DNA of 64,000 nt from Streptococcus sp. SN-1. GTDB taxonomy: Bacteria; Bacillota; Bacilli; Lactobacillales; Streptococcaceae. The DNA is taken from NCBI RefSeq assembly GCF_041154385.1, contig NZ_AP028929.1:558001-622000 (forward strand), given 5' to 3'. A program made the translations under genes and the position numbers. Shown piece after piece: positions 37,287 through 48,000 of the stretch. Position 1 is the stretch's first letter; each line of letters starts with the position of its first letter. Below the pieces are notes generated by a model. It ran no database searches, was not told the origin of the DNA, and worked only from the letters and a program-made list of their open reading frames with translations.

Positions 37287-39983
37287 ATGTCAAAAGAACA
37301 AAAAAGCCAAGCGTTTTACATTCAAAGTCCTGAAGAGGTCTTGAAGGCTGTGGATGCGACCGAGCAAGGTTTGTCATCAAGCGAGGCAGAAAAACGCCTT
37401 GCTGAATTCGGCCACAATGAACTCGAAGAAGGAGAGAAACGATCAATCCTGGTCAAATTCATCGAGCAATTTAAGGATTTGATGATTATCATCCTAGTTG
37501 CGGCAGCAATCTTGTCAGTCGTGACTTCTGGTGGGGAAGATATCGCAGATGCTATTATCATCCTAGCTGTGGTTATCATCAATGCTGCCTTTGGTGTTTA
37601 CCAAGAAGGAAAAGCAGAAGAAGCCATCGAAGCCCTCAAATCTATGTCAAGTCCAGCTGCCCGCGTTCTTCGCGATGGTCACATGGCGGAGATTGACTCT
37701 AAAGAATTGGTACCTGGAGATATCGTTGCCCTCGAAGCAGGTGATGTTGTACCAGCAGACCTACGTTTGCTTGAAGCCAACTCTCTTAAAATCGAAGAAG
37801 CAGCTCTTACAGGTGAGTCTGTTCCAGTCGAAAAAGACTTGACAGTTGAACTTGCTGCAGATGCTGGTATTGGGGACCGTGTCAACATGGCCTTCCAAAA
37901 CTCTAACGTGACCTATGGTCGTGGTCTTGGTGTTGTTGTCAATACAGGTATGTACACGGAAGTTGGTCATATCGCGGGTATGCTCCAAGATGCGGATGAG
38001 ACGGATACACCACTCAAACAAAACTTGAACAACCTTTCTAAGGTCTTGACCTATGCTATCTTGGTCATTGCCCTTGTTACTTTTGTAGTGGGTGTTTTCA
38101 TTCAAGGCAAAAATCCACTCGGTGAGTTGATGACCTCTGTTGCGCTTGCCGTTGCAGCAATTCCAGAAGGGCTACCAGCTATCGTAACTATCGTTCTTGC
38201 CCTTGGTACTCAAGTTTTAGCCAAACGAAACTCTATCGTTCGTAAATTGCCAGCAGTAGAAACACTTGGTTCAACTGAAATCATCGCTTCTGATAAGACT
38301 GGCACGCTGACCATGAACAAGATGACCGTCGAAAAAGTCTTCTACGATGCAGTCCTACATGACTCAGCTGATGATATTGAACTAGGTCTTGAAATGCCCC
38401 TTCTTCGTTCAGTTGTCTTGGCCAATGATACGAAAATCGATGTGGAAGGCAACCTGATTGGTGACCCAACCGAAACAGCCTTCATCCAATATGCCTTGGA
38501 CAAGGGCTACGATGTCAAAGGGTTCTTAGAGAAATATCCACGTGTGGCTGAGTTGCCATTTGATTCTGAACGTAAGCTCATGTCAACAGTTCATCCACTT
38601 GCAGATGGACGCTTCCTCGTCGCTGTTAAAGGTGCGCCAGACCAACTCTTGAAACGTTGTGTTCTTCGTGATAAGGCTGGGGATATTGCTCCGATTGATG
38701 AGAAGGTTACAAACCTCATTCATACAAACAACTCTGAAATGGCCTACCAAGCCTTGCGTGTCCTTGCTGGTGCTTATAAGATTATTGACAGCATTCCAGA
38801 AAACCTCACTTCTGAAGAGCTTGAAAATGATTTAATCTTTACTGGTTTGATCGGGATGATTGATCCTGAACGTCCTGAGGCAGCTGAGGCTGTTCGTGTG
38901 GCTAAGGAAGCTGGAATCCGTCCAATCATGATTACGGGTGATCATCAAGACACTGCAGAAGCTATTGCCAAACGTTTGGGAATCATTGACGCAAATGATA
39001 CAGAAGGACATGTTTTAACTGGTGCTGAGCTCAACGAACTATCTGATGAAGACTTTGAAAAAGTCGTTGGTCAATACTCTGTTTATGCCCGTGTGTCTCC
39101 AGAACACAAGGTTCGTATCGTCAAGGCTTGGCAAAAACAAGGTAAGGTCGTTGCCATGACAGGTGACGGTGTCAATGATGCTCCGGCTTTGAAAACAGCC
39201 GATATCGGTATCGGTATGGGAATCACTGGTACAGAGGTTTCTAAGGGGGCATCTGACATGATTCTTGCAGATGATAACTTTGCGACCATCATCGTCGCAG
39301 TTGAAGAAGGACGTAAGGTCTTCTCAAACATTCAAAAGACTATTCAGTATTTGCTTTCTGCTAATACTGCTGAAGTATTGACCATCTTCCTATCAACCTT
39401 GTTTGGTTGGGACGTCTTGCAGCCAGTTCATCTTTTGTGGATCAACTTGGTAACAGATACCTTCCCAGCTATCGCTCTTGGTGTTGAACCTGCTGAGCCT
39501 GGTGTCATGAATCATAAACCACGTGGACGCAAGGCAAGCTTCTTCTCAGGTGGTGTTGTGAGTTCTATCATCTATCAAGGTGTACTCCAAGCAGCTATTG
39601 TTATGAGTGTTTATGGACTTGCGATTGCTTACCCAGTTCATGTGGGTGACAATCATGCCATTCATGCAGATGCCCTAACTATGGCCTTTGCAACCCTTGG
39701 CTTGATTCAACTCTTCCATGCCTACAATGTCAAATCTGTTTACCAATCCATCTTGACAGTTGGTCCATTCAAGTCTAAGACATTTAACTGGTCTATCTTG
39801 GTATCCTTCATCCTTCTCATGGCAACAATCGTCGTAGAACCGCTTGAAGGAATCTTCCACGTAACCAAACTAGACTTGTCACAATGGGGAATCGTTATGG
39901 GTGGAAGCTTCTCAATGATTATCATCGTCGAAATCGTTAAATTTATCCAACGTAAACTCGGTTTTGACAAGAATGCGATTTAA
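37287..39983 (+). CDS. mgtA: P-type Ca2+/Mn2+ exporting ATPase (P2A type)
   Basis: An 898-aa cation pump. It has the phosphorylation motif DKTGTLTMNKMT (about residue 340), TGES actuator loop (AALTGESVPVEK), AAIPEGLPAIV in helix M4, KGAPDQLL nucleotide domain, MTGDGVNDAPALK hinge and about ten membrane helices. ATG 37287 follows AAGGAGGAGAC; an earlier in-frame ATG at 37239 has no site. The pneumococcal orthologue, called MgtA or CaxP, exports Ca2+/Mn2+; the upstream Mn riboswitch fits Mn export. The gene symbol follows that usage and does not imply Mg transport. Confidence 0.92.
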   Translation: MSKEQKSQAFYIQSPEEVLKAVDATEQGLSSSEAEKRLAEFGHNELEEGEKRSILVKFIEQFKDLMIIILVAAAILSVVTSGGEDIADAIIILAVVIINAAFGVYQEGKAEEAIEALKSMSSPAARVLRDGHMAEIDSKELVPGDIVALEAGDVVPADLRLLEANSLKIEEAALTGESVPVEKDLTVELAADAGIGDRVNMAFQNSNVTYGRGLGVVVNTGMYTEVGHIAGMLQDADETDTPLKQNLNNLSKVLTYAILVIALVTFVVGVFIQGKNPLGELMTSVALAVAAIPEGLPAIVTIVLALGTQVLAKRNSIVRKLPAVETLGSTEIIASDKTGTLTMNKMTVEKVFYDAVLHDSADDIELGLEMPLLRSVVLANDTKIDVEGNLIGDPTETAFIQYALDKGYDVKGFLEKYPRVAELPFDSERKLMSTVHPLADGRFLVAVKGAPDQLLKRCVLRDKAGDIAPIDEKVTNLIHTNNSEMAYQALRVLAGAYKIIDSIPENLTSEELENDLIFTGLIGMIDPERPEAAEAVRVAKEAGIRPIMITGDHQDTAEAIAKRLGIIDANDTEGHVLTGAELNELSDEDFEKVVGQYSVYARVSPEHKVRIVKAWQKQGKVVAMTGDGVNDAPALKTADIGIGMGITGTEVSKGASDMILADDNFATIIVAVEEGRKVFSNIQKTIQYLLSANTAEVLTIFLSTLFGWDVLQPVHLLWINLVTDTFPAIALGVEPAEPGVMNHKPRGRKASFFSGGVVSSIIYQGVLQAAIVMSVYGLAIAYPVHVGDNHAIHADALTMAFATLGLIQLFHAYNVKSVYQSILTVGPFKSKTFNWSILVSFILLMATIVVEPLEGIFHVTKLDLSQWGIVMGGSFSMIIIVEIVKFIQRKLGFDKNAI

Positions 39984-40011
39984 AAAAAAGTCATCTTCGG
40001 ATGGCTTTTTG
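39984..40011 (+). terminator. Terminator after the P-type ATPase
   Basis: AAAAAGTCATC-TTCG-GATGGCTTTTT, a UUCG-capped stem with T5. Confidence 0.9.
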
Positions 40012-40097
40012 CTACAGTTGAGGGAAAGGGCTTGCAGTTGCCGTCTTTTGTGCTATAATTGCTATAATATAGTAAAAAACAAGAGGAGTGTGAGGAA

Positions 40098-40508
40098 GTG
40101 GAAAAGAAAATTGTGAAGGATATCTTGTTTTTATCTCAGGTATCTCAGCCAGCAAGTCAGGAAGACCTTTATCTTGCCAGAGATTTGCAGGATACACTCT
40201 TAGCAAATCGTGAGACTTGTGTCGGTCTGGCTGCCAATATGATTGGGGTGCAGAAGCGCGTGATTATCTTTAATCTTGGTTTGGTTCCTGTGGTCATGTT
40301 TAATCCAGTGCTCCTGTCCTCTGAAGGAGCTTATGAGACAGAAGAAGGCTGTTTGTCCTTGACAGGTGTGAGACCTACTAAGCGTTATGAAACCATAAGG
40401 GTTGCCTATCGTGACAGCAAGTGGCAGGAACAGACCATTACCTTGACAGGCTTCCCAGCCCAGATTTGCCAGCATGAACTGGATCACTTGGAAGGACGAA
40501 TCATTTAG
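40098..40508 (+). CDS. Peptide deformylase-like protein, short form, altered motif I
   Basis: A 136-aa protein of the polypeptide deformylase family starting with GTG behind GAGGAGTGTGAGG. Motif II EEGCLSL (metal Cys) and motif III QHELDHLEG (HExxH) are intact. Motif I reads VGLAANMIG, with Met where active deformylases have the conserved Gln of GxGxAAxQ. At 136 aa it is shorter than the roughly 200-aa main deformylase of Gram-positives. It may have reduced or different activity. It ends 11 nt before a membrane-protein gene, likely an operon. Confidence 0.82.
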   Translation: MEKKIVKDILFLSQVSQPASQEDLYLARDLQDTLLANRETCVGLAANMIGVQKRVIIFNLGLVPVVMFNPVLLSSEGAYETEEGCLSLTGVRPTKRYETIRVAYRDSKWQEQTITLTGFPAQICQHELDHLEGRII

Positions 40509-40519
40509 GAGGAAAGCAA

Positions 40520-42115
40520 ATGAAACGAATAGTCTTTGAACTTATTTTTATCGCAACGACCTGGTATATCTTTTTACCGCCTCTTAACCTGACCAGCTGG
40601 GAATTTCTCTTTTTCCTCTGTGGGCATTTGCTGGTTGTAGCAATCTTATTTGGTTTTGGCAAGGGGATAAACCTTGTCAAAACGGTTCATGTGCGCCACG
40701 GCAAGGCGGAAGCTGCCTTAAATCTTGAGGGTTTCAAAATCAATCGGTTAGGGAAAATCCTTTTAGCTTCTATTGGAGGAATTCTTCTCTTAGCAGCCTT
40801 GGTTTCCTTGGTAACTTCTAGCATTTTTCAGGCTAAAAATTATGCCAATGTAGTCACAGTTACGGAAAAAGACTTTACTGAATTTCCTAAGACTGATACC
40901 AGTAAGGTTCCTATCTTAGATAGAAGTACCGCTGAAAAAATTGGTGACCGCTACTTGGGTTCCCTAACAGATAAGGTGTCGCAGTACGTAGCGGCAGACA
41001 CCTATACCCAATTGACGATTGATGGGAAACCTTATCGAGTTACGCCACTAGAATACGCAGATCCTATCAAGTGGTTTAACAATCAGGCCAAGGGAATCGG
41101 CGAATATATTAAGGTGGACATGGTAACCGGAAATGCGGACTTGGTGGACTTGAAGACACCAATCAAGTATTCGGACTCGGAGTATTTTAACCGCGATGTC
41201 AAGCGTCACTTGCGCTTGAAGTACCCAACCAAGATCTTCAAAACTCCATCTTTTGAGGTGGACGATGAGGGCAATCCTTTCTATGTAGCAACCGTTTACC
41301 AAAAGCAATTTGGGCTTGCGGTTCCTCGTCCTGTTTCAGTCATTATCTTGGATGCTACAAATGGAGAAACCAAGGAATACAGCTTGTCAGATGTTCCAGA
41401 ATGGGTGGACAGGGTTTATCCAGCTGAGGAAACCATTGAGCAAATCAACTATAACGGCAAGTACAAGGATGGTTTCTGGAATGCCATGATTTCCAAGAAA
41501 AACGTGACCCAGACTACCAAGGGCTATAATTACTTGTCTATCGGAAATGACATTTACCTCTACACAGGTGTGACTTCGGCCAATGCGGATGAAAGTAATC
41601 TTGGTTTTATCCTTGAAAATATGCGAACAGGAGAAATCACTAAGTATAGCTTGGCTTCTGCGACCGAAGAATCAGCCCGTGAATCAGCCGAAGGTGCTGT
41701 TCAGGAGAAATCCTACAAGGCAACCTTCCCAATCCTCATCAACCTTAATGACAAGCCTCTTTACATCATGGGTTTGAAGGACAATGCTGGCTTGGTCAAA
41801 GAGTATGCTCTGGTAGACGCAGTCGAGTACCAAAACGTTATCGTAGCTACGACAGTGGAAGAGATGCTCAGCAAGTACGCCAATAAAAACGACCTTGAAA
41901 TTGACAATGCAACGACAGAAAGCATCAAGGGAGTAGTAGCAGACCTCAAATCAGCTGTTATCAAGGGAGACACCGTCTACTTCTTTAAAGTTGATGGCAA
42001 GATTTACAAGGTTAAGGCGTCTGTATCAGATGACCTCCCTTACCTTGAAAATGGTAAAACCTTCGAAGGTCAAGTAGGAAAAGACAACTATCTCAAGACC
42101 TTTAAAGTACAGTAA
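40520..42115 (+). CDS. Membrane-anchored protein with large extracytoplasmic domain, unknown function
   Basis: A 531-aa protein. Two hydrophobic segments (residues about 5-20 and 28-50) and a third (about 78-102) anchor it, and the remaining roughly 430 residues, rich in Lys/Asp/Tyr and without further membrane helices, would be outside. Internal beta-type segments such as PVSVIILDATNGETKEYSL and ENMRTGEITKYSLASATEE resemble each other and suggest duplicated subdomains. I do not recognise a catalytic motif. ATG 40520 follows AGGAGGAAAGC. A BOX element begins at its stop codon. It may be cotranscribed with the deformylase-like gene. Confidence 0.75.
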   Translation: MKRIVFELIFIATTWYIFLPPLNLTSWEFLFFLCGHLLVVAILFGFGKGINLVKTVHVRHGKAEAALNLEGFKINRLGKILLASIGGILLLAALVSLVTSSIFQAKNYANVVTVTEKDFTEFPKTDTSKVPILDRSTAEKIGDRYLGSLTDKVSQYVAADTYTQLTIDGKPYRVTPLEYADPIKWFNNQAKGIGEYIKVDMVTGNADLVDLKTPIKYSDSEYFNRDVKRHLRLKYPTKIFKTPSFEVDDEGNPFYVATVYQKQFGLAVPRPVSVIILDATNGETKEYSLSDVPEWVDRVYPAEETIEQINYNGKYKDGFWNAMISKKNVTQTTKGYNYLSIGNDIYLYTGVTSANADESNLGFILENMRTGEITKYSLASATEESARESAEGAVQEKSYKATFPILINLNDKPLYIMGLKDNAGLVKEYALVDAVEYQNVIVATTVEEMLSKYANKNDLEIDNATTESIKGVVADLKSAVIKGDTVYFFKVDGKIYKVKASVSDDLPYLENGKTFEGQVGKDNYLKTFKVQ

Positions 42116-42219
42116 TACTCTTCGAAAATCTCTTCAAACCACGTCAACGTCGCCTTGCCGTACTCAAGTACAACCTGCGGCTAGTTTCCTAGTTTGCTCT
42201 TTGATTTTCATTGAGTATA
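42115..42219 (+). repeat. BOX element (boxA-boxC, no boxB)
   Basis: ATACTCTTCGAAAATCTCTT, CGTCGCCTTGCCGTA, then CAACCTGCGGCTAGTTTCCT and CATTGAGTAT: boxA directly followed by boxC. The left end shares a base with the stop codon of the preceding gene. Confidence 0.92.
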
Positions 42220-42284
42220 AAAAAGCTTTATTTAAGAAGTATATGTTATAATAAGGTAAATTAAGACTAATGGAGGACAAACAA

Positions 42285-42449
42285 ATGGGTTTTTATGTGA
42301 TGCTTGCTTCAATGCTACTCGGACTGCTCGCTTTGAAGATAGGTTTTTCTCAGTTCAAGGAGAAAAAAGATAAATTTCTATCTATCTTAACAAGTTTAGC
42401 TGGCATAGCCCTTGTTCTCGTGGCTGTCTGGTTAGGATGGCCAAAATAA
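42285..42449 (+). CDS. Small two-helix membrane protein, 54 aa
   Basis: MGFYVMLASMLLGLLALKIG forms one hydrophobic helix, the middle is charged (QFKEKKDKF), and LTSLAGIALVLVAVWLGWPK forms a second. ATG 42285 follows TGGAGGACAAA with a TG-T-TATAAT -10 near 42245-42253, and a clear terminator follows the stop. A promoter, ribosome site and terminator around so short a frame argue that it is real. The function is unknown. Confidence 0.75.
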   Translation: MGFYVMLASMLLGLLALKIGFSQFKEKKDKFLSILTSLAGIALVLVAVWLGWPK

Positions 42450-42455
42450 CCAGAG

Positions 42456-42482
42456 AAACCTCGGTCAAACCGAGGTTTTTCA
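42456..42482 (+). terminator. Terminator after the 54-aa gene
   Basis: AAACCTCGGT-CAA-ACCGAGGTTTTT. Confidence 0.9.
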
Positions 42483-42492
42483 GATGAATTTC

Positions 42493-42521
42493 TTGGTAGT
42501 GGCAAAAAAATATGCTACACT
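42493..42521 (+). promoter_or_regulatory. yaaA promoter without leader
   Basis: TTGGTA (42493-42498), 17-nt spacer and TG-C-TACACT (42513-42521). The ATG at 42528 lies where transcription should begin. Confidence 0.65.
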
Positions 42522-42527
42522 ATTAAT

Positions 42528-43256
42528 ATGAAAATTTTAATCCCAACAGCAAAAGAAATGAACACAGATTTGCCAAGTATTGAAGCCGCTCCTTTAAAAC
42601 CAGAAAGTCAGGCCGTGCTGGATGCCTTGGCTCTCTATTCTGCTAGTCAATTGGAGAGTTTTTACAAAGTTTCAGCCGAGAAAGCTGCGGCAGAATTTCA
42701 AAATATCCAAGCTTTGAAAAGGCAAGCTGCTCAACACTACCCAGCCTTGAAACTTTTTGATGGGCTCATGTATCGCCATATCAAGCGAGATAAGTTGAAC
42801 GAGGCAGAACAAGTCTATATTGAAAATCATGTCTTTATTACTTCGGCTTTGTACGGAGTCGTTCCAGCCTTGTCACCTATGGCCCCTCACCGTTTGGATT
42901 TTTTGATGAAGTTAAAAGTCGCTGGTAAGACTTTGAAGAGCCATTGGAAGGTAGCCTATGATGAGGCTATGAATGGTGAAGACCTAATTTTCTCCCTCTT
43001 GTCGTCAGAGTTTGAAACTGTGTTTTCTAAGGAAATCAGAGAAAAAATGGTGACCTTCAAATTCATGGAGGACAAGGGTGGTCAGCTGAAGATTCACTCA
43101 ACTATTTCCAAGAAAGCGCGTGGAGCCTTCCTGACAGCCCTGATAGAAAATCAAGTACAGACGGTTGAGGAAGCTCGTCGCTTAAGCTTTGCAGGATTTA
43201 ACTACCGAGAAGATTTGTCACAGCCACAGAAATTGGTTTTTGTTAAGGAAGTATAG
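42528..43256 (+). CDS. yaaA: YaaA family peroxide stress protein (DUF328)
   Basis: A 242-aa protein matching the YaaA family: KILIPTAKEMN at the start, the FDGLMYRHIK segment, SALYGVVPALSPMAPHRLDF and a C-terminal KKARGAFLTALIENQ and FAGFNYRED. E. coli YaaA lowers free iron during H2O2 stress and binds DNA; a similar role fits an H2O2-producing streptococcus. No Shine-Dalgarno sequence precedes the ATG and the promoter -10 ends six bases before it, so the mRNA is probably leaderless. Confidence 0.93.
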   Translation: MKILIPTAKEMNTDLPSIEAAPLKPESQAVLDALALYSASQLESFYKVSAEKAAAEFQNIQALKRQAAQHYPALKLFDGLMYRHIKRDKLNEAEQVYIENHVFITSALYGVVPALSPMAPHRLDFLMKLKVAGKTLKSHWKVAYDEAMNGEDLIFSLLSSEFETVFSKEIREKMVTFKFMEDKGGQLKIHSTISKKARGAFLTALIENQVQTVEEARRLSFAGFNYREDLSQPQKLVFVKEV

Positions 43257-43270
43257 AAATCAGATAAGAG

Positions 43271-43302
43271 AAAAAGTCAGCAGGATTATGCTGACTTTTT
43301 TC
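43271..43302. terminator. Bidirectional terminator between yaaA and the Mga-like gene
   Basis: AAAAAGTCAGCA-ggatta-TGCTGACTTTTTT. Confidence 0.9.
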
Positions 43303-43306
43303 TAGC

Positions 43307-44791
43307 TTATAAAGTATTGGACAAATGAATCTCATTTGATAAGGTGTTGAGGTGATTAACTAAATCCATAATTGACAGATGATTTTGACAAATAAACTTC
43401 TTGGTAATTCCTGGAATATAGAAATTAGACACAATGATATCATAACCTGTCTGATTTAAAATCTCAGGACTTGTTTTCAATTCATCCCAAGTATCGAAGG
43501 TGAAGCGGTTATTACAGTAATAGGAAAGCATATCAACAAAGGTAAGGGATATAGCATGGTCAAAATTACTGATAATCAAAACCTTGATAGGTGGTCGATT
43601 TTCTAACAACTGAGTAGAGAGGTTTTCAGCATGGGTTAAGATGGTGTACATCAAGTGTTCCAACTGTTCAGGATGGTCATGCTGTCCAATTGCCTGACGA
43701 TATTGGGCCAGTTCTTGACGTGCACTTTCCATAAAGTCTGGGAAGTAAACTTCAAATTTTTTAATCGTCAATGCTTTTTGTTCAAATAAGATTGGGGTAG
43801 AAAAGATTTCCTGTCTTTCAAAGAAAGCAGTGTTGTGTAAATGCCAAATAAGCTCATCGTGGTTAGTAAAAGTAATCTTATATTGTTTTGCTAGGCGTTC
43901 TAATATTTGACTAAGTAATTGGTAAGAGTATCTTGCTTCACTGTTATCTTCTAAAGAGTTGAAGAATTCTTGAGGATCTAAGAAAAGATTGTTTTGAATA
44001 AAGGATATAAAAATTTGGGCAATGATATCTGGGGTGATTTCCAGTCCCAGTTTTTCAGAAAAATGGACAAGTATCTCCTCAAAGTTTGGAATACTCATCA
44101 AAAGAGGGTAGTATTCATCGTAGAAATGATTTGGTAAGTCGATGAAATGACCGTTTTTAATGCGGTAAATACTGATGGCTATCATCAATTTGTACATTCT
44201 ATAGATTGAAAATCGCATTGGATAATTCGTGATCTTATAGAAGAAGTCAGTGAACTCTGTTAAATCCTCTTCAGGAAGGTCAGGAAAAGGCCAGTCTAGG
44301 AAATAATAGCGCTCAGAAAAATATTGGGCAAAAAAATAGCGAATATCGATTTCATTGCCACGTATTTCGGATGGAGTAAATGATAGTTCAATTTGGAATT
44401 GAGTTGACAGAGTTTTTGTAATATTTCTGCCCAATCGATAGAGGTTGGCATTACTAGAGTGAAGATTTTCTATTGTTCGATAAATAGGTAGGCCCTCATT
44501 AAAAAACAGATACTCTAGTAATTGAAAAGATTGAGAATGAGCAAGAAAATATTGATAAATATCTTCAACGCTAGTATTAACTTCTAAATCTATCATAATT
44601 CCGTTAACAGAAGATTGGATGTCAATAGTTGGAAAAGCAGCACGTAATTCATTTAAATCACTTTTTAGAATTCGTTCTGTACATCCTAACTTTTCGGCAA
44701 GTTCATGCAATTTCATCCAATTACGATTTTGAATCAAGGTTTCCATTAAACGTAATTGTCGCTGATCTTTCGTAGATAAAAGGTTACGCAT
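43307..44791 (-). CDS. Mga/RofA-like transcriptional regulator
   Basis: A 494-aa protein with the layout of streptococcal virulence regulators Mga, MgaSpn and RALPs. N-terminal winged helices (residues about 10-60; WMKLHELAEKLGCTERILKSDL), a second HTH-like region, PRD-like helical domains (about 170-390) and a C-terminal EIIB-like domain with VLIISNFDHA near residue 410. Such proteins activate surface-protein genes and may sense sugar status through PTS phosphorylation. ATG 44791 follows AAGGAGG. It is divergent from the 2730-aa adhesin, a natural target, but regulation is inferred from position only. Confidence 0.85.
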   Translation of the reverse strand: MRNLLSTKDQRQLRLMETLIQNRNWMKLHELAEKLGCTERILKSDLNELRAAFPTIDIQSSVNGIMIDLEVNTSVEDIYQYFLAHSQSFQLLEYLFFNEGLPIYRTIENLHSSNANLYRLGRNITKTLSTQFQIELSFTPSEIRGNEIDIRYFFAQYFSERYYFLDWPFPDLPEEDLTEFTDFFYKITNYPMRFSIYRMYKLMIAISIYRIKNGHFIDLPNHFYDEYYPLLMSIPNFEEILVHFSEKLGLEITPDIIAQIFISFIQNNLFLDPQEFFNSLEDNSEARYSYQLLSQILERLAKQYKITFTNHDELIWHLHNTAFFERQEIFSTPILFEQKALTIKKFEVYFPDFMESARQELAQYRQAIGQHDHPEQLEHLMYTILTHAENLSTQLLENRPPIKVLIISNFDHAISLTFVDMLSYYCNNRFTFDTWDELKTSPEILNQTGYDIIVSNFYIPGITKKFICQNHLSIMDLVNHLNTLSNEIHLSNTL

Positions 44792-44958
44792 ATAGGTATT
44801 TCCTCCTTAATTTATTATATCATGTTTTTGTCTAAAAAGTACAAAAAACTTAGAGTAAGAAAATTGTCGTTAGTAATCAGAAAATTTAGAATAAGATAAG
44901 TGGCTCTTAGGTGCAAAAACAGAATATATTAATTCTTCAGAAAATATTGATTTATATA

Positions 44959-44987
44959 TTGAATAGTTGTAGAGTTAAAACTATAAA
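44959..44987 (+). promoter_or_regulatory. Promoter of the 2730-aa surface protein gene
   Basis: TTGAAT (44959-44964), 17-nt spacer, TATAAA (44982-44987), 20 nt before the ATG. The AT-rich 130 bp further upstream, shared with the Mga-like gene, could hold activator sites; I see no clear repeat there. Confidence 0.5.
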
Positions 44988-45007
44988 ATACTTTCTAGGA
45001 GTTCACA

Positions 45008-48000
45008 ATGAAACATTCACATAAGAAATCATTTGACTGGTATAGCATGCAACAACGATACTCTATTCGTAAGTATCACTTTGGTGCGGCTAGTGTCTTA
45101 CTCGGGACAGCCTTAGTCTTGGGAACTGCTGCCAATGCGCAAGCAGTACAAGCGGAGGAACAACATCCTGAGGCAACTAATAGTGTCTCTGTTGATAAGG
45201 TAGATGAAGCTACTAAAACAGCAGAAGTTTCTACACCTAAAAAAGAAACAACTTATGCAGCTCCAACTGTTGCTAATCCAGTAGAAGTAACTCCAGCTAA
45301 ATCTGAAGATGCTAAAGCACCAGCAGAAAAAGTTGAAGAAGCTAAAAGCCAGAAAGAAGAAGTACCTTCTAATAATGCTGTTGATAAGACAAAATTATCA
45401 ACGGCCCTTTTGCGCGCAGAAAAATTGGAGCTTAAGTTATACACTGAAGACAGTGTAAAACGCCTTCAAACTAGTATCCAATCTGCTAAAGGATTATTAA
45501 ATAAAGCAGATGTGGCAGAGTCAGAATTATCTCAAGCTGAGTCTGATCTCCAAGCTGCTGTCATTGCTTTGGAACTTAGAGGTTCAACTACTAGTAAAGC
45601 TGCTGATAAAGTTGAAGTAGTTAGCAAAATTGAATCAGCTGAAAAGAGAAATGCTGAATCAAAGGTGGCTGAAAAAACTTCTGAAGTAGATAAAGAGTCA
45701 GTAGAAAAAGATAAAACTGCCTTAAAACCTGTAAAGGGACTTCGAGTTGAAGATGCAAAGGCAAATATAAAAGGCGGATGGAATATTCCGTTAGATCAAG
45801 AAGCGAGCTTGAGATTAAAGAGTGCTATTGAGGCTCATGCAGCACAAGGTAGTTCGCGTCGTCGGAAACGTGCTATCGGAGATTTGGATTATACTTTCAA
45901 GAAAGTTATGACACCGGTCAATCCAGGTTTCTACGCAGATGCCAAGAGTGTTGATGAGTTAACAGTTAACCCAGACTATATAAATGAAACAGTTGTCAAC
46001 GTTTGGTATAAAGACTTAGGTTATATCAATTTAGTTGACAAAGATGGACATTACATCAATTCAAATGGTGAGGTAGTCGAGAATAAAGAAGATGCTATTC
46101 GTCGACAATATAAAAACGATTTTAATGACACAACAAGAGCAGATGTTACTGAAATTCCTCAAGCACCAGTTGGTTGGAAAATTAGTGACAACCAATCTAT
46201 TCGCGGATATGATGCAGAAACTAAAACTATTGATCCAAACGATGATAGTGATTTAGATGCTGTAGGTAAAGATTCTAATGTAGTCATTGAAAAAGAAAAT
46301 CAAAAAGCTGTTATCCGTTATGTAAGCACTAACGGTAACCGTGTTCTCACAACAGATGAAGTGACAGGTAAGTCAGGTGAAGCCATTGCCTACAGCACTG
46401 CAAGTCAAATCACAGAATTCAAGAAACAAGGCTATAACCTTGTCAGCGATGAATTCACAGCAGGTGGTGCGAAGGTTTATGACTACGATACAGCACGTGA
46501 CCAAGTCTACACTGTAACCCTTTCAGAACGTGTTGAACCAGTTAACCCAGATAACCCAACTCCACAACCCAACACACCAGTCGATCCAGGACAACCAGAT
46601 AGCCCACGTTGGCCAGGAACAGTTGAAAACTTGGATAACAAGGAAAGTGTTAGCCGTACCATCCATTATGTTTACGAAGATGGAAGCAAGGCTAAGGATG
46701 ATGTGGTTGAAACACTGAACTTCAAACGTTGGAGCAATGTCAACTTGGTAACAGGTCATATTGACTTCCAAGACTGGACAACCAATGATGATACGTTTGA
46801 TAAAGTGGTATCACCAACTATCGCAGGTTACACAGCGGATAAATCAGAAATCCCAGCTGTAAGTGGAGTGAAGGCTAAAGATCAAGACCGTGTTGAAACA
46901 GTTACTTATCGTAAGGATGCCCAAAAAGCTGTTATCCGTTATGTAAGTACTAACGGTAACCGCGTTCTCACAACAGATGAAGTGACAGGTAAGTCAGGTG
47001 AAGCCATTGCCTACAGCACAACAAGTCAAATCACAGAATTCAAGAAACAAGGTTATAAGCTTGTCAGCGATGAATTCACAGCAGGTGGTGCGAAGGTTTA
47101 TGACTACGATACAGCACGTGACCAAGTCTACACTGTAACCCTTTCAGAACGTGTTGAACCAGTTAACCCAGATAACCCAACTCCACAACCAAACACCCCA
47201 GTCAATCCAGGACAACCAGATAGCCCACGTTGGCCAGGAACAGTTGAAAACTTGGATAACAAGGAAAGTGTTAGCCGTACCATCCATTATGTTTACGAAG
47301 ATGGAAGCAAGGCTAAGGATGATGTGGTTGAAACACTGAATTTCAAACGTTGGAGCAATGTCAACTTGGTAACAGGTCATATCGACTTCCAAGACTGGAC
47401 AACTAATGATGATACGTTTGATAAAGTGGTATCACCAACTATCGCAGGTTACACAGCGGATAAATCAGAAATCCCAGCTGTAAGTGGAGTGAAGGCTAAA
47501 GATCAAGACCGTGTTGAAACAGTTACTTATCGTAAGGATGCCCAAAAAGCTGTTATCCGTTATGTAAGTACTAACGGTAACCGCGTTCTCACAACAGATG
47601 AAGTGACAGGTAAGTCAGGTGAAGCCATTGCCTACAGCACAACAAGTCAAATCACAGAATTCAAGAAACAAGGTTATAAGCTTGTCAGCGATGAATTCAC
47701 AGCAGGTGGTGCGAAGGTTTATGACTACGATACAGCACGTGACCAAGTCTACACTGTAACCCTTTCAGAACGTGTTGAACCAGTTAACCCAGATAACCCA
47801 ACTCCACAACCAAACACCCCAGTCAATCCAGGACAACCAGATAGCCCACGTTGGCCAGGAACAGTTGAAAACTTGGATAACAAGGAAAGTGTTAGCCGTA
47901 CCATCCATTATGTTTACGAAGATGGAAGCAAGGCTAAGGATGATGTGGTTGAAACACTGAATTTCAAACGTTGGAGCAATGTCAACTTGGTAACAGGTCA

